Source: Holdemanella hominis (lineage in GTDB: Bacteria > Bacillota_I > Bacilli_A > Erysipelotrichales > Erysipelotrichaceae). From it: a stretch of 64,000 nt of DNA. Positions 8,146 to 17,852 of this stretch are shown here, one piece after another (the stretch's first letter is position 1; every line of letters starts with the position of its first letter). The stretch is from assembly GCF_014306155.1 (NCBI RefSeq), contig NZ_JACRWH010000004.1, positions 49,133 through 113,132 on the forward strand, written 5' to 3'. The notes under the pieces are model-generated. The model did no database searches. It saw nothing but the letters and a program-made list of their open reading frames with translations, and was not told the DNA's origin. The translations under genes and the position numbers were made by a program.

Positions 8146-8377
8146 AAAAAAAGAGACACTCGCACCCATAAAGGGACGATGTCTCGCGTTGCCACCCTTT
8201 TTACCATATATATACATATATGATCTCTTAACATGATAACGGTATGTACCGGATCAAACTACTAGTTTCATTCGATCACTCTAAGGTGCTATTCAATTAT
8301 TCATATCAGTATTTTCACCAGCCATACTGTCTCTAATTAATATATGGAATAATCTACTTATCCTTATCTTTGTTTTC
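8146..8377 (-). promoter_or_regulatory. T-box leader of serS, serine specifier AGC
   Basis: Minus-strand features in order: a stem I apical loop with GGCTGGTG flanked by CAGTAT/AATACTG, the specifier context TGAAT-AGC-ACC (AGC at 8288-8290), the T-box core GGGTGGCAACGCG (about 8185-8197) and an intrinsic terminator (GAGACA 8153-8158 with TGTCTC 8180-8185) with a T7 tail. Uncharged tRNA-Ser should stabilise the antiterminator. Confidence 0.92.
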
Positions 8378-8383
8378 AACACA

Positions 8384-8413
8384 TTTATACCATTAATACA
8401 AAGCTAAAGTCAA
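8384..8413 (-). promoter_or_regulatory. sigma-A promoter of serS
   Basis: On the minus strand TTGACT (8408-8413) and TATAAA (8384-8389) are 18 bp apart. The predicted start near 8377 gives a leader that begins just before T-box stem I. Confidence 0.65.
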
Positions 8414-8466
8414 CCGCTTATTCTGTGAAATAGCCACATTAAATCGGATTTATCGTATGATTCTAC

Positions 8467-8783
8467 TTATCTACAAATCATATTTAATGTTACGACGATA
8501 TAAAGTATCAAAATATAAGAAATCCATCTGTAATCCATTCCTATAAACAGTAAAACTAAATGAATAATAGTAAGCCTAGTAGAGAAAAGAAAGCAAAAAT
8601 TCGTTTTGATGTTTCTGTATAATACAAATAATATAAGCCAATTACAGATATCACAAAAACATCTACAGTACATAAAGAACCTATAATATTTTCATGACCA
8701 GAAATATAAATACATGCAGCGACAAAGATCATATATACGAAAGCAATTATATCTACAGTTCTATCTTGTCTACAACTTTCCAT
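8467..8783 (-). pseudogene. small membrane protein, probably frameshifted
   Basis: Two overlapping frames are both strongly hydrophobic: 8556-8783 (75 residues, two or three membrane helices, ending FSLLGLLLFI) and 8467-8673 (its last 35 residues are hydrophobic and end in NMICR). A shift near 8575-8590 would join them into one protein of about 105 residues with three or four helices. There is no convincing ribosome-binding site at the ATG at 8783, and I do not recognise the family. It could be non-coding. The rest of the 8129-8984 gap is the T-box, the serS promoter and 200 bases in which I see nothing. Confidence 0.35.
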
Positions 8784-8949
8784 TTTGTATACATCAAAAT
8801 TGCAGATTATATTTGCGACTTATTCATTCCACTGATTATTTTTCACCGCAAACAGTGAGAATTTGCATATCTATTATATTTACATTTTTCACTCTTTTTT
8901 TGTCTACATTATATATTTGGATTATTTCTATCTGATTTATCATATGAAA

Positions 8950-8977
8950 AAGGAGTAAAATCATAATTTTACTCCTT
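8950..8977 (-). terminator. intrinsic terminator of gyrBA
   Basis: An 11-bp perfect stem (8950-8960 with 8967-8977) is followed by TTTTTC on the minus strand, 8 bases past the gyrA stop. Confidence 0.8.
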
Positions 8978-8984
8978 GCATACT

Positions 8985-11453
8985 TTATTCTTCTGTGTTT
9001 TCTTCTGATTCTGCTTCAGGCTCTTCATGATCTACCAATGTCATACGCGTTACTTTCGCATCTCCATTTAAGTTGATCAATCTTACACCTTGTGTATTTC
9101 TTCCGTAGATTCCTACATTCTCTAAAGCTACACGGATCATGATTCCATCACTCGCAACAATCATCGCATCTTCTTTACCAGTAACCGCACGCATACACAT
9201 TAGCTTACCTGTCTTTTCTGTGATATTAATTGTGCTAACACCTTTTTTACCACGAGAAGTCAAACGATAATCTTCGAACTTACTACGCTTACCATATCCA
9301 TTTTCAGAAACAACAAGAACTGTGTCTCCTTCACTTGATAGTGCAGCACCTACAACTTCACTGCCATCACAATTGAATCCTAATACACCGCTTGCACTAC
9401 GTCCCATGATACGAACTTGATCTTCATTGAATCGAACAGCTTTACCATTTGATCCAGAGATAATTACTTCATCTTGTCCTGTAGTTAATTTCACAAAACG
9501 CAATTCATCATCTGGTTTTAAACTAATCGCAATCTTACCATTACGATTGATATTTTCAAATTCAGATACAGATGTACGTTTCACAATACCATTCTTTGTA
9601 ACGAATAATAATGTTTCACTTTCATCATCCTTAGGAACAGCTACAAGAACATTAACTTTTTCACCTTTTTCCAAAGTCATTAAATTCACAATTGGAATAC
9701 CTTTAGATGTTCTAGATCCACTTGGAACATTGTATCCTTTTAATCGATATACACGACCCTTATCTGTAAACAACAACAAGAAATCATGTGTCGACATCGA
9801 AATCATAGTATCGATAGAATCCTCTTCATTTAATGTCAATGATTTGATTCCACGACCACCGCGATTTTGAGCACGATATGTATCTACAAGCTGACGCTTA
9901 ATATATCCAGACTCAGTTAATGTGATAATTACATCTTCCACTGGAATTAAGTCTTCATCTTCCATATCAACAGAAGCATCACTAATTTCAGTTCTTCTTT
10001 CATCACCATATTTCTGATCAATTTCAGTTAAATCATCACGAATGATTTGAAGAACACGATCATGATTTGCCAAGATATCCTTCAAATCTTCAATCGTCAA
10101 TAATAATTGTTGATATTCATTTTCAATCTTATCTCGTTCCAATCCAGATAATCTTCTTAACTGCATTGCCAAGATAGCTTTAGCTTGAATCATGCTCAAT
10201 CCAAACGCATCACATAAATCTTGAGATAAACCGGCCTCATCTTTTTTAGAACTACGAATCATATGAATAACTTCATCGATATGATCCATCGCAATTCGTA
10301 AACCTTCTAAGATATGTGCACGATCTTGTGCTTTCTTTAACTCAAACTGTGTTTTTCTTACAACTACATCAACCTGATGATCAATATAATCATGAATAAT
10401 ATCTTTTAAAGGCAATTGTTTAGGACGACCATTTTCAAGTGCCAACATATTGATACCAAATGAAGTTTGAAGTGGTGTTAATCTAAACAACTGATTTAAA
10501 ATTACTTCTTCCTGCGCATCCTTCTTTAGCTCCATTACAATACGAATACCTTCACGGTTACTTTCATCGTTTAAATAAGTAACACCTTGAATTGCTTTAT
10601 CACGAATTAAAGAAGCCATTTTAGTAATTAAGTTTGCCTTATTGACCTGATAAGGAATTTCATAGAAAATAATCTGTTTCTTTCCGTTTGATAATTCTTC
10701 GACACGATACTTAGAACGAATCATAATGGATCCACGTCCTGTTTCAAATGCTTGACGAATACCTTTACGACCCAAAATGATTCCTCCAGTAGGGAAGTCT
10801 GGTCCTTTAATTACTTCCATTAATTGAGGAACTGTAATATCCGGATCATCCATTACCGCAAAAATGGCTTGAATTGTTTCTGATAAATTATGAGGTGGAA
10901 TATTTGTTGCCATACCAACCGCAATACCCACAGCACCATTGATCAACAAGTTTGGAATACGACTAGGCAGCACAACCGGTTCGCTTTCTTCTCCATCATA
11001 GTTTGGAATAAAATCAACCGTATCCTTTTGAATATCACGCAGCATCTCCATAGAGATTTTTGACATACGAGCTTCCGTATAACGCATTGCCGCAGCTCCA
11101 TCTCCATCTAGAGAACCAAAGTTTCCATGACCATCCACTAATGGATATCGATAAGAGAAATCCTGGGCCATACGAACCATCGCATCATATACAGCTGTAT
11201 CCCCATGAGGGTGATACTTACCAATAACTTCACCAACAATACGTGCACTCTTTTTATGTGCAACACCTGAAGTAATTCCCAATTGATTCATCGCATGCAA
11301 AATACGACGATGAACTGGTTTCATACCATCACGAACATCTGGTAATGCACGTGAAACAATAACAGACATTGAATAATCTAGAAAGGCTGTACGCATTTCT
11401 TTGGATATTTCAACATCTTCTACATAGTCATATCGCTTATTTTCTTCTTCCAT
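8985..11453 (-). CDS. gyrA: DNA gyrase subunit A
   Basis: The 822-residue breakage-reunion subunit has the catalytic tyrosine at Y125 (AAMRYTEARMS) and a quinolone-determining region HPHGDTAVYD (81-90) with Thr at the position of E. coli Ser83 and Asp90 at Asp87. Six beta-pinwheel repeats fill the C-terminal third, including the GyrA-box (QNRGGRG). An acidic tail (EEPEAESEENTEE) closes the protein. It lies 12 bases after gyrB with a good ribosome-binding site, forming the usual gyrB-gyrA operon. Confidence 0.98.
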   Translation of the reverse strand: MEEENKRYDYVEDVEISKEMRTAFLDYSMSVIVSRALPDVRDGMKPVHRRILHAMNQLGITSGVAHKKSARIVGEVIGKYHPHGDTAVYDAMVRMAQDFSYRYPLVDGHGNFGSLDGDGAAAMRYTEARMSKISMEMLRDIQKDTVDFIPNYDGEESEPVVLPSRIPNLLINGAVGIAVGMATNIPPHNLSETIQAIFAVMDDPDITVPQLMEVIKGPDFPTGGIILGRKGIRQAFETGRGSIMIRSKYRVEELSNGKKQIIFYEIPYQVNKANLITKMASLIRDKAIQGVTYLNDESNREGIRIVMELKKDAQEEVILNQLFRLTPLQTSFGINMLALENGRPKQLPLKDIIHDYIDHQVDVVVRKTQFELKKAQDRAHILEGLRIAMDHIDEVIHMIRSSKKDEAGLSQDLCDAFGLSMIQAKAILAMQLRRLSGLERDKIENEYQQLLLTIEDLKDILANHDRVLQIIRDDLTEIDQKYGDERRTEISDASVDMEDEDLIPVEDVIITLTESGYIKRQLVDTYRAQNRGGRGIKSLTLNEEDSIDTMISMSTHDFLLLFTDKGRVYRLKGYNVPSGSRTSKGIPIVNLMTLEKGEKVNVLVAVPKDDESETLLFVTKNGIVKRTSVSEFENINRNGKIAISLKPDDELRFVKLTTGQDEVIISGSNGKAVRFNEDQVRIMGRSASGVLGFNCDGSEVVGAALSSEGDTVLVVSENGYGKRSKFEDYRLTSRGKKGVSTINITEKTGKLMCMRAVTGKEDAMIVASDGIMIRVALENVGIYGRNTQGVRLINLNGDAKVTRMTLVDHEEPEAESEENTEE

Positions 11454-11465
11454 AAGGACCTCCTA

Positions 11466-13433
11466 CTAGTAATCCAAATTAGCGTATACAGCATTTTCCT
11501 GAATATATTCACGCCGAGGCTCTACATCCTCACCCATCAACATATCAAATACACTGTCCGCTTCCATCGCATCATCAATTGTGACACGTTTCAATACTCT
11601 ATGATGTGGATCCATCGTTGTTTCCCACAACTGTTCTGCATCCATTTCCCCTAAACCTTTATAACGCTGAACTTTGTACCCATCTTTAAATTCTTCGCGC
11701 AACTGATCCATTTCCTGTTCCTTATACGCATAGGCAATCTTTTTTCCTTTTTGCACCTTATATAAAGGAGGTTGTGCAATATAAACATATCCACCTTCAA
11801 TAACAGGTTTCATAAAACGATATAAGAAAGTCAACATCAATGTACAAATATGACTACCATCGACATCGGCATCGGTCATAATAACAATTTTGTGATAACG
11901 TAATTTCGTTACATCTACATCTTCTTGAATTCCACATCCAAAAGCAGTAATCATACTACGAATTTCCTGGTTTTCAAAAATACGATGCGTTCTAGCTTTT
12001 TCAACATTTAAAATCTTACCACGCAAAGGTAAAATAGCTTGTGTTTTCGCGTCACGACCTTGTTTCGCGCTGCCCCCGGCAGAATCACCTTCGACGATAT
12101 AAATTTCACATTCACTTGCATCTTTACTTGAACAATCCGTTAATTTACCTGGTAATGAACTAATTCCATCCAATGCAGATTTACGACGTGTTAATTCACG
12201 AGCTTTTTTTGCTGCAATTCTTGCCTTGCTGGCAATTTCTGCCTTTTCTACAATAGCCTTGGCAATATCTGGATTTTCTAAGAAGAAACGGTTGATCTGT
12301 TCACCCGCAATATTTGAAACAATCTTACGAACTTCACTATTTCCTAATTTTGTCTTTGTCTGTCCTTCATACTGAGGATCCGGGTGCTTAACAGAAATAA
12401 TCGCAACCAATCCCTCTTTAACGTCATCCTGAGATAAACTCTCATCCTTTTTGATCATATTATTATTTTTCGCATAGGCATTAATACAACGAGTCAAAGC
12501 CATTCTGAAACCATCTTCGTGATATCCACCTTCATGCGTATGAATATTATTACAGAAAGAATAAATACTAGATTGATAGCCATCGTTATATTGCAAAGCA
12601 ACTTCTGCAAGAATACCATCCTGCAATCCCTCTACATAAATGACTTTGTCACTGATTGTACTCTTATTCTTATTTAAGAATTGTACATACTCAATAATTC
12701 CACCCTCATATTTATAGTCATTACTTGGACCATCTGATGTTCTTTTATCAGTTAAAGTTAAACGTATATCCTTATTTAAAAAGGCAAGCTGACGCAGACG
12801 AGAATTCAACGTTTCATAATCATAAACTGTTGTATCCTTAAAAATCGTTGGATCTGCTTTAAAACGAACTAAAGTACCTGTTTCTTCTGTTGTACCAATA
12901 ATTTTTAAAGGCTCCACCGCATGTCCACCATTTTCAAAACGAATAAAATAAATTTTACCATCCTGATAAACAGTAACCTCTAACCATTCACTCAACGCAT
13001 TAACGACACTGGCACCAACACCATGCAAACCTCCGGAAACCTTATAAGCACCTCCACCAAATTTTCCACCTGCATGTAATACCGTCATAATTGTTTCTAC
13101 TGCGCTAATCCCTGTCTTTTCATGAATTCCAACTGGCATACCACGACCATTATCACGTACCGCAATAATATCCTCTGGCTCAATTGTCACATCAATTCGA
13201 TTCGCAAAACCAGCCAAGGCCTCATCAATACCATTATCTACAATTTCCCAAACTAGATGGTGAAGTCCACGTACAGAAGTGGAACCAATATACATACCTG
13301 GTCTCAAACGAACCGCTTCTAACCCTTCTAACACCTGAATATCATCCGCTGTATACGAATGTTCTACTTGTGTAGCTTGTGTTTCTAATTCTTCAAATTC
13401 AAGAATCTCTTTTTGTAATTCATCCTGACTCAT
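11466..13433 (-). CDS. gyrB: DNA gyrase subunit B
   Basis: The 655-residue protein has an N-terminal GHKL ATPase domain (DNGRGMPVGIH, GGLHGVGASVVNALS) and a Toprim domain (EGDSAGGSAKQGRD and MTDADVDGSHI). A C-terminal GyrA-binding region follows (RYKGLGEMDAEQLWETTM). The length fits Gram-positive GyrB without the enterobacterial insertion. It is preceded by GGAGG and overlaps the recF stop by 4 bases. Confidence 0.98.
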   Translation of the reverse strand: MSQDELQKEILEFEELETQATQVEHSYTADDIQVLEGLEAVRLRPGMYIGSTSVRGLHHLVWEIVDNGIDEALAGFANRIDVTIEPEDIIAVRDNGRGMPVGIHEKTGISAVETIMTVLHAGGKFGGGAYKVSGGLHGVGASVVNALSEWLEVTVYQDGKIYFIRFENGGHAVEPLKIIGTTEETGTLVRFKADPTIFKDTTVYDYETLNSRLRQLAFLNKDIRLTLTDKRTSDGPSNDYKYEGGIIEYVQFLNKNKSTISDKVIYVEGLQDGILAEVALQYNDGYQSSIYSFCNNIHTHEGGYHEDGFRMALTRCINAYAKNNNMIKKDESLSQDDVKEGLVAIISVKHPDPQYEGQTKTKLGNSEVRKIVSNIAGEQINRFFLENPDIAKAIVEKAEIASKARIAAKKARELTRRKSALDGISSLPGKLTDCSSKDASECEIYIVEGDSAGGSAKQGRDAKTQAILPLRGKILNVEKARTHRIFENQEIRSMITAFGCGIQEDVDVTKLRYHKIVIMTDADVDGSHICTLMLTFLYRFMKPVIEGGYVYIAQPPLYKVQKGKKIAYAYKEQEMDQLREEFKDGYKVQRYKGLGEMDAEQLWETTMDPHHRVLKRVTIDDAMEADSVFDMLMGEDVEPRREYIQENAVYANLDY

Positions 13434-14509
13434 TTGTAGACCTCCTTGATTCTCCCTTGTTCTATATCATAGAATCGAACTTCACGATTCCAATGCATAT
13501 TCAATCGTTCTGTTGTTGTTATAAAAATCTGCATATCATTAGGAAGCTTTTCAATTAATTGTCGCTTTCTAAGATTATCCAGTTCACTAAATACGTCATC
13601 CAATAATAAAATTGGATATTGCCCACTCTTTTCATAAATAATTTGGGCTAAACCCAATTTAAGTGCCAATACAAAACTTCTTTTCTGCCCCTGACTAGCC
13701 ACTTCACATACAGGTTTTCCATTCAATTCAAATAAAATATCATCCCTATGAATTCCAATCAAAGTCTGATGATATTTTTTTTCTTTTTCAAAAACCTTGG
13801 CATAAGCTTCCTTCATATCTCCATCCAAATCAATAAACGTTATATACTTAGCATCTATATATTCTTTTTCATTTGAAAAGAATGGATATAGCTCACGCGC
13901 TTTTATCATCAAAGAATTCAAAAATTCATTTCTTTGTTTCATAATGATTTTTTGAACATCTATCATCTGATCCAAATAAATTTGAACTAAACACTCATCC
14001 ACTTTACTCTGTTTCAAAGCTTGATTTCTCTGCTTTAAAATTTTTTGATACGAAGATAACGTAACCGTATACGTTTTTGACAATTTCATTAACTCCATAT
14101 CAATAAATCGTCTTCGATTTTTTGGAGATGAAGTAAATAAAGATAAATCGTCTGGACAAAATAAGATCGCATTTTCAATTCCAATAAAATCCGAATACTT
14201 CTTAACTGGATTTTGAAAACGAAACAAATGCTTTTTTTGATGATCCACAATCACTTTCAATTCTTCTTTTCTGTGATTAGACTCCACCGCTGCCTGAACA
14301 CAAAATTCATTGCACCCATGCATGATCATACTGTCCAATTGATTTGTTCGAAACGAACGCAAATGACTTAAAAAATAAATAGCTTCAATTAAGTTCGTTT
14401 TTCCCTGTGCGTTTTTTCCATATAAAAAATGAATGCATTTTGGTGTAAAAGAAAAAGACATGGTTTCATAATTACGGAAATGAAAACATGTCAGTTTTTC
14501 AACATTCAT
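13430..14509 (-). CDS. recF: DNA replication and repair protein RecF
   Basis: The 359-residue SMC-like ATPase has Walker A GKNAQGKTN at about 31-39, the ABC signature region ASQGQKRSFVLALKL, and Walker B LLLDDVFSELD. RecF helps RecOR load RecA at gaps. It overlaps the S4-domain gene upstream and gyrB downstream by 4 bases each, so translation is coupled. Confidence 0.97.
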   Translation of the reverse strand: MNVEKLTCFHFRNYETMSFSFTPKCIHFLYGKNAQGKTNLIEAIYFLSHLRSFRTNQLDSMIMHGCNEFCVQAAVESNHRKEELKVIVDHQKKHLFRFQNPVKKYSDFIGIENAILFCPDDLSLFTSSPKNRRRFIDMELMKLSKTYTVTLSSYQKILKQRNQALKQSKVDECLVQIYLDQMIDVQKIIMKQRNEFLNSLMIKARELYPFFSNEKEYIDAKYITFIDLDGDMKEAYAKVFEKEKKYHQTLIGIHRDDILFELNGKPVCEVASQGQKRSFVLALKLGLAQIIYEKSGQYPILLLDDVFSELDNLRKRQLIEKLPNDMQIFITTTERLNMHWNREVRFYDIEQGRIKEVYK

Positions 14510-14709
14510 TTCACTTCAATCCTTATTCCATTAGTTTCTACAATATCTCCATGGTAGATCTTTTTTCCACGACGATTTTCATTAACGCCGTTGACTAATA
14601 CTTCCATGTTTGCTAAATATTCCTTGGCCTGTCCACCACTATAGACAACATCGCAAGCTTTCAGCAATTGTGCTAATGTAATATACTCATCTTTAAGTTC
14701 AAATTCCAT
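14506..14709 (-). CDS. yaaA: S4-domain RNA-binding protein (YaaA/RlbA-like)
   Basis: The 67-residue protein consists essentially of one S4 domain (ITLAQLLKACDVVYSGGQAKEYLANMEVLVNGV... IYHGDIVE). A gene of this kind sits between dnaN and recF in most Bacillota. Bacillus YaaA (RlbA) has been linked to ribosome assembly. The order and the 4-base overlap with recF support the call. Confidence 0.9.
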   Translation of the reverse strand: MEFELKDEYITLAQLLKACDVVYSGGQAKEYLANMEVLVNGVNENRRGKKIYHGDIVETNGIRIEVK

Positions 14710-14792
14710 GAAAATACCTCTTTTCGCATTATAATTATATCATAAAACGACATAAATAGCTATGCGTACAGAGATACCGATATAAAAAGAAA

Positions 14793-14815
14793 CCGTTTAA
14801 AACGAGTTTAAACGG
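14793..14815 (-). terminator. intrinsic terminator after dnaN
   Basis: A 9-bp stem (14793-14801 with 14807-14815) is followed by TTTCTTTTTAT on the minus strand, directly after the dnaN stop. Read-through or a separate promoter must serve the S4-recF-gyrBA genes. Confidence 0.7.
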
Positions 14816-14823
14816 CATTTTCT

Positions 14824-15942
14824 TTAATCATAACTACGAATTGGCACTAAAATCATTAAGACTGAAGCATCTTCCGGATTTGATACCTTGATAGGCTTCA
14901 TAAATCCAGAAAATTCAATTAATACTTTTTCGCATCCCAATGCCTTGATCGCATCCAACATATATGTACCATTACATGTCAATGAAATATCTTCTCCTTC
15001 ATATTCACACTTAGTCAATACTTCATCAGAGTTTCCAATTTCACTTGAATACGTCTTAACATGAGTTTCTGCAGTTGAACATTCCAATTTTATTAAATGT
15101 ACTTTATCATTACGAATGAAGTTAGTACGATCAATTGTACCTGCAATTTCATATGAATCCACCAACATCTTAGATACACAACTTGTAGGAATAATTCTTT
15201 GTACATCTGGGAAAGTTCCATCAATCAAACGAGTTTGGATAATTGTTTTATCAAATACAAACTGTGCTTTTTTAGAATCTGCATAAATATCGATTGTATC
15301 ATCATCCGAAACAGAACGAACAACCTCAGTTAAAGATTTACTAGGAATTGTGATATTAAAATCTTGACTTGAATTCAATTCAATTGTTTTTCTAGCTAAA
15401 CGATATGAGTCTGTTCCAGAACAATACAACATATTACCTTGTGAATTGAAGTTTACCCCTGTTAATACTGGACGTTGATCTTTATCGCTGCACGCAAATG
15501 CAGTTTGAGAAACAATAGATTTTAAACCTGTTGCCTTCAATACAAAATGATGATTAGGTTGTGTAAAATCAATATCAGGATATTCATTAGAACGAATACC
15601 ATTTAAATTAAATTGACCATTATCACTAGAAATACGAACTAAAGAGTAGTCAATTACTTCAATTTCAATATTTTTACAATCCAACTTACGAACAATTTCT
15701 AACAAATACTTAGAATCAATAATAATAGATCCTTCTTCTTCAATATCTAAATTATTCAATTCACCAGGAACAATTACAGTACGAATGGATATATTTGAAT
15801 CACTACCAGTTAAAATCATTGAACCATCTTTTAAATCAATACAAATACCTGATAGTGCAGGCAATGGAGAAAAGACACTAATAGCTCTAGAAACAATAGA
15901 TAGCTTGTCATAAAAATATTTTCGATCAATAGAAAAATGCAT
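14824..15942 (-). CDS. dnaN: DNA polymerase III beta subunit (sliding clamp)
   Basis: The 372-residue protein has the three repeated clamp domains and the normal length. It starts MHFSIDRKYFYDKLSIVSRAIS and ends near LVPIRSYD, the conserved carboxy-terminal segment next to the peptide-binding pocket. The order dnaA-dnaN-S4-recF-gyrB-gyrA is the classic origin cluster. A GGAGG site precedes the start. Confidence 0.97.
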   Translation of the reverse strand: MHFSIDRKYFYDKLSIVSRAISVFSPLPALSGICIDLKDGSMILTGSDSNISIRTVIVPGELNNLDIEEEGSIIIDSKYLLEIVRKLDCKNIEIEVIDYSLVRISSDNGQFNLNGIRSNEYPDIDFTQPNHHFVLKATGLKSIVSQTAFACSDKDQRPVLTGVNFNSQGNMLYCSGTDSYRLARKTIELNSSQDFNITIPSKSLTEVVRSVSDDDTIDIYADSKKAQFVFDKTIIQTRLIDGTFPDVQRIIPTSCVSKMLVDSYEIAGTIDRTNFIRNDKVHLIKLECSTAETHVKTYSSEIGNSDEVLTKCEYEGEDISLTCNGTYMLDAIKALGCEKVLIEFSGFMKPIKVSNPEDASVLMILVPIRSYD

Positions 15943-16087
15943 AAAATCCTCCTTTTATTAATATATTTATATATAAATTATAATATAAGGGACTGTATAA
16001 GTGTGTAAAAATTGCACAGACCCTTTAAAATACCTACTCTATGCTAATTTTTAGGGTGTGGATTCCATGAGGAATACAGTGTATAAA

Positions 16088-17455
16088 TTAAGAATCCAAA
16101 GTGCTACGAATTTTTTCAACAGCTGTTTTAAAAGCTTCATCTTTTTGAATCAATTTTTTAGCACGCTCATACGAACTAGAGATTGTAGTATGGTCTCTAC
16201 CACCTAATTCTTGGCCGATAGATACATAAGATTTATGAAGCAAGTCTCTGGATAAATAAACACAAATATGACGTGCATTTGCGATAAATTTTTGACGACA
16301 TTTTCCCTCTAAATCTTTATAAGAAAGGCCATAGAAGCGAGTAACAGCTTTTTTAATCTTTTTGATTGTCAATTCATCCGATTGCGATACAATAGGCTCT
16401 TTAATAAGCACTTTACGCGCAAAATCCATGTCAATTACATCTGGATTGAATAAAGTTGCATTAAAAATTAAGCGATTTAAAGTACCTTCTAGATTTCTGA
16501 CGTCATTTGAATATTTACCAGCCAAATAATCAATAACATCTTCACTCATGTTCACACTTTCTTCACGTCCCTCGATTTTTTTCTTTAAAATTGCTTTACT
16601 TGTTTCAAATTCCGGTTTAGAAATACTGATTGTAAGCCCAGAAACAAAGCGTGAAATTAAACGAGACTGTAATCCACTAATTTCACTAGGATGCATATCA
16701 CTTGTGATAATAATCTGTGTGTTCTTTTGAATCAACTGATTATAGACAGTGAAGAAGATTTCCTGACTGCTAGAATGTTGCTGCAAATTTTGAATATCAT
16801 CAATCAAAAAATAATCACAATCTAAAAGTTGTTCTTTTACTCTTTCTACAGTATTGCCATGAACATTTTTGGTTTTCATAGCTTCAATCAATAAAGAAAC
16901 TAAATCACCACTATACATGTAGATGACTTTACATTCAGGATGTTCCTTAGCTAGATAATTTCCCATCGCATGTAGTAAATGGGTTTTACCTAAGCCAGAA
17001 TTACCATATAACATAAGTGGATTAAAAAGATGTGAAGTCGTTTGTGTACAACAAGCTAAACATGCGGCATAAGCCTCCGCATTAGAATTACCTTCGACAA
17101 AATTTTCAAATGTATAAGAAGGATTGAATTTATTTTCTAATAAAACATTCGTTCTTTGTTTGACAACCTCTTCAGGCATCATTTTTTCCATTTCTCTTTG
17201 GTGAATAAACTGAATTGTTAATGTATCGCCCCATACCTCACTTAAAGTGGATTCAAACAGTTCTTTTTCTTTCTGTTTCTTTAAAATACTAAAAGTGATT
17301 GTAGAACGATAGGCTACATAAGCTATATTATCCTCTATTTTAAATAGAGTTGTTTTTGAAATCCATGAATTGAATGTATGACTATCAAAATAGTTGGATT
17401 CTTGTATCTTTTGTAAAGTTTCATTCCATATCGATGTATAAGACATGGTAGACAT
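16088..17455 (-). CDS. dnaA: chromosomal replication initiator DnaA
   Basis: The 455-residue initiator has an N-terminal interaction domain, an AAA+ domain with Walker A GNSGLGKTH, Walker B FLIDDIQNL and sensor 1 IITSD, and a C-terminal DnaA-box-binding domain with the signature GGRDHTTISSSYERA. AAGGAGG precedes the ATG. A box-like TTATCCCCA lies in its promoter, suggesting autoregulation. Confidence 0.98.
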   Translation of the reverse strand: MSTMSYTSIWNETLQKIQESNYFDSHTFNSWISKTTLFKIEDNIAYVAYRSTITFSILKKQKEKELFESTLSEVWGDTLTIQFIHQREMEKMMPEEVVKQRTNVLLENKFNPSYTFENFVEGNSNAEAYAACLACCTQTTSHLFNPLMLYGNSGLGKTHLLHAMGNYLAKEHPECKVIYMYSGDLVSLLIEAMKTKNVHGNTVERVKEQLLDCDYFLIDDIQNLQQHSSSQEIFFTVYNQLIQKNTQIIITSDMHPSEISGLQSRLISRFVSGLTISISKPEFETSKAILKKKIEGREESVNMSEDVIDYLAGKYSNDVRNLEGTLNRLIFNATLFNPDVIDMDFARKVLIKEPIVSQSDELTIKKIKKAVTRFYGLSYKDLEGKCRQKFIANARHICVYLSRDLLHKSYVSIGQELGGRDHTTISSSYERAKKLIQKDEAFKTAVEKIRSTLDS

Positions 17456-17480
17456 AGTAAAACCTCCTTGCAGTATTACT

Positions 17481-17509
17481 ATTATACACGATTTTTACAC
17501 TTATCCCCA
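17481..17509 (-). promoter_or_regulatory. dnaA promoter with overlapping DnaA box
   Basis: On the minus strand a perfect -10 TATAAT (17481-17486) precedes the dnaA ribosome-binding site. A one-mismatch DnaA box TTATCCCCA (17501-17509, plus strand) lies 14 bases upstream, where the -35 should be; no good -35 is visible. Confidence 0.6.
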
Positions 17510-17813
17510 TTTATTCTTTTGGGATAAATCTTTTCCCAATGTGGACTTATGTGCAAAAAAAATGAACAAAATCGGGATAACTCACTTTATATTCATATTA
17601 AATACATAGCGAATTATTGATAAACAAAGGCTCTCAATGACTTTTCCCAAGTTATACAGAGCATGGATTTAGAATGTCTTTATCCACTGTATAACTTATG
17701 ATTTTATATACATTTTATATGTATATTTTGAATTAAAATAAAATAGAATGCAGATCCATATATATAATATGTGGATAATATATAGACCATTTTGTGTAAA
17801 ACTAATAAAATGT

Positions 17814-17819
17814 TATAAT
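17814..17819 (+). promoter_or_regulatory. extended -10 promoter of the FemAB gene
   Basis: TGTTATAAT (17811-17819) is an extended -10 element without a clear -35. It lies 33 bases before the ATG and 33 bases after the perfect DnaA box, so initiator binding could affect it. Confidence 0.55.
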
Positions 17820-17852
17820 GAAGTGTAGGAATATAAAGGGGTATAAAAGTAT

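Larger units (their letters stand above)
17456..17852. other. oriC: replication origin (oriC), DnaA-box region
   Basis: This 397-base AT-rich gap upstream of dnaA has a perfect DnaA box TTATCCACA on the minus strand (17770-17778). Near matches are TTATCCCCA (17501), TTATCCCGA (17572-17580, minus), TTATACAGA (17652), TTATCCACT (17680) and TTATACAGT (17686-17694, minus). A TATATA-rich stretch (17700-17765) adjoins the perfect box and could be the unwinding element. Strand polarity of the genes switches here. The dnaA-dnaN gap (15943-16087) is also AT-rich and may be a second sub-region. Confidence 0.88.

Noticed and set aside
9427..9870. 147-codon open frame antisense to gyrA
   Set aside because: It lies wholly within the well-conserved gyrA C-terminal domain, has no ribosome-binding site and shows no protein-like motif. 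It is a shadow of gyrA codon usage.
11344..11359. Second parS-like sequence (TAATGCACGTGAAACA) in gyrA
   Set aside because: It has three mismatches, all in the left arm, and encodes conserved GyrA residues (SRALPD region), so the match is most easily explained by protein constraint.
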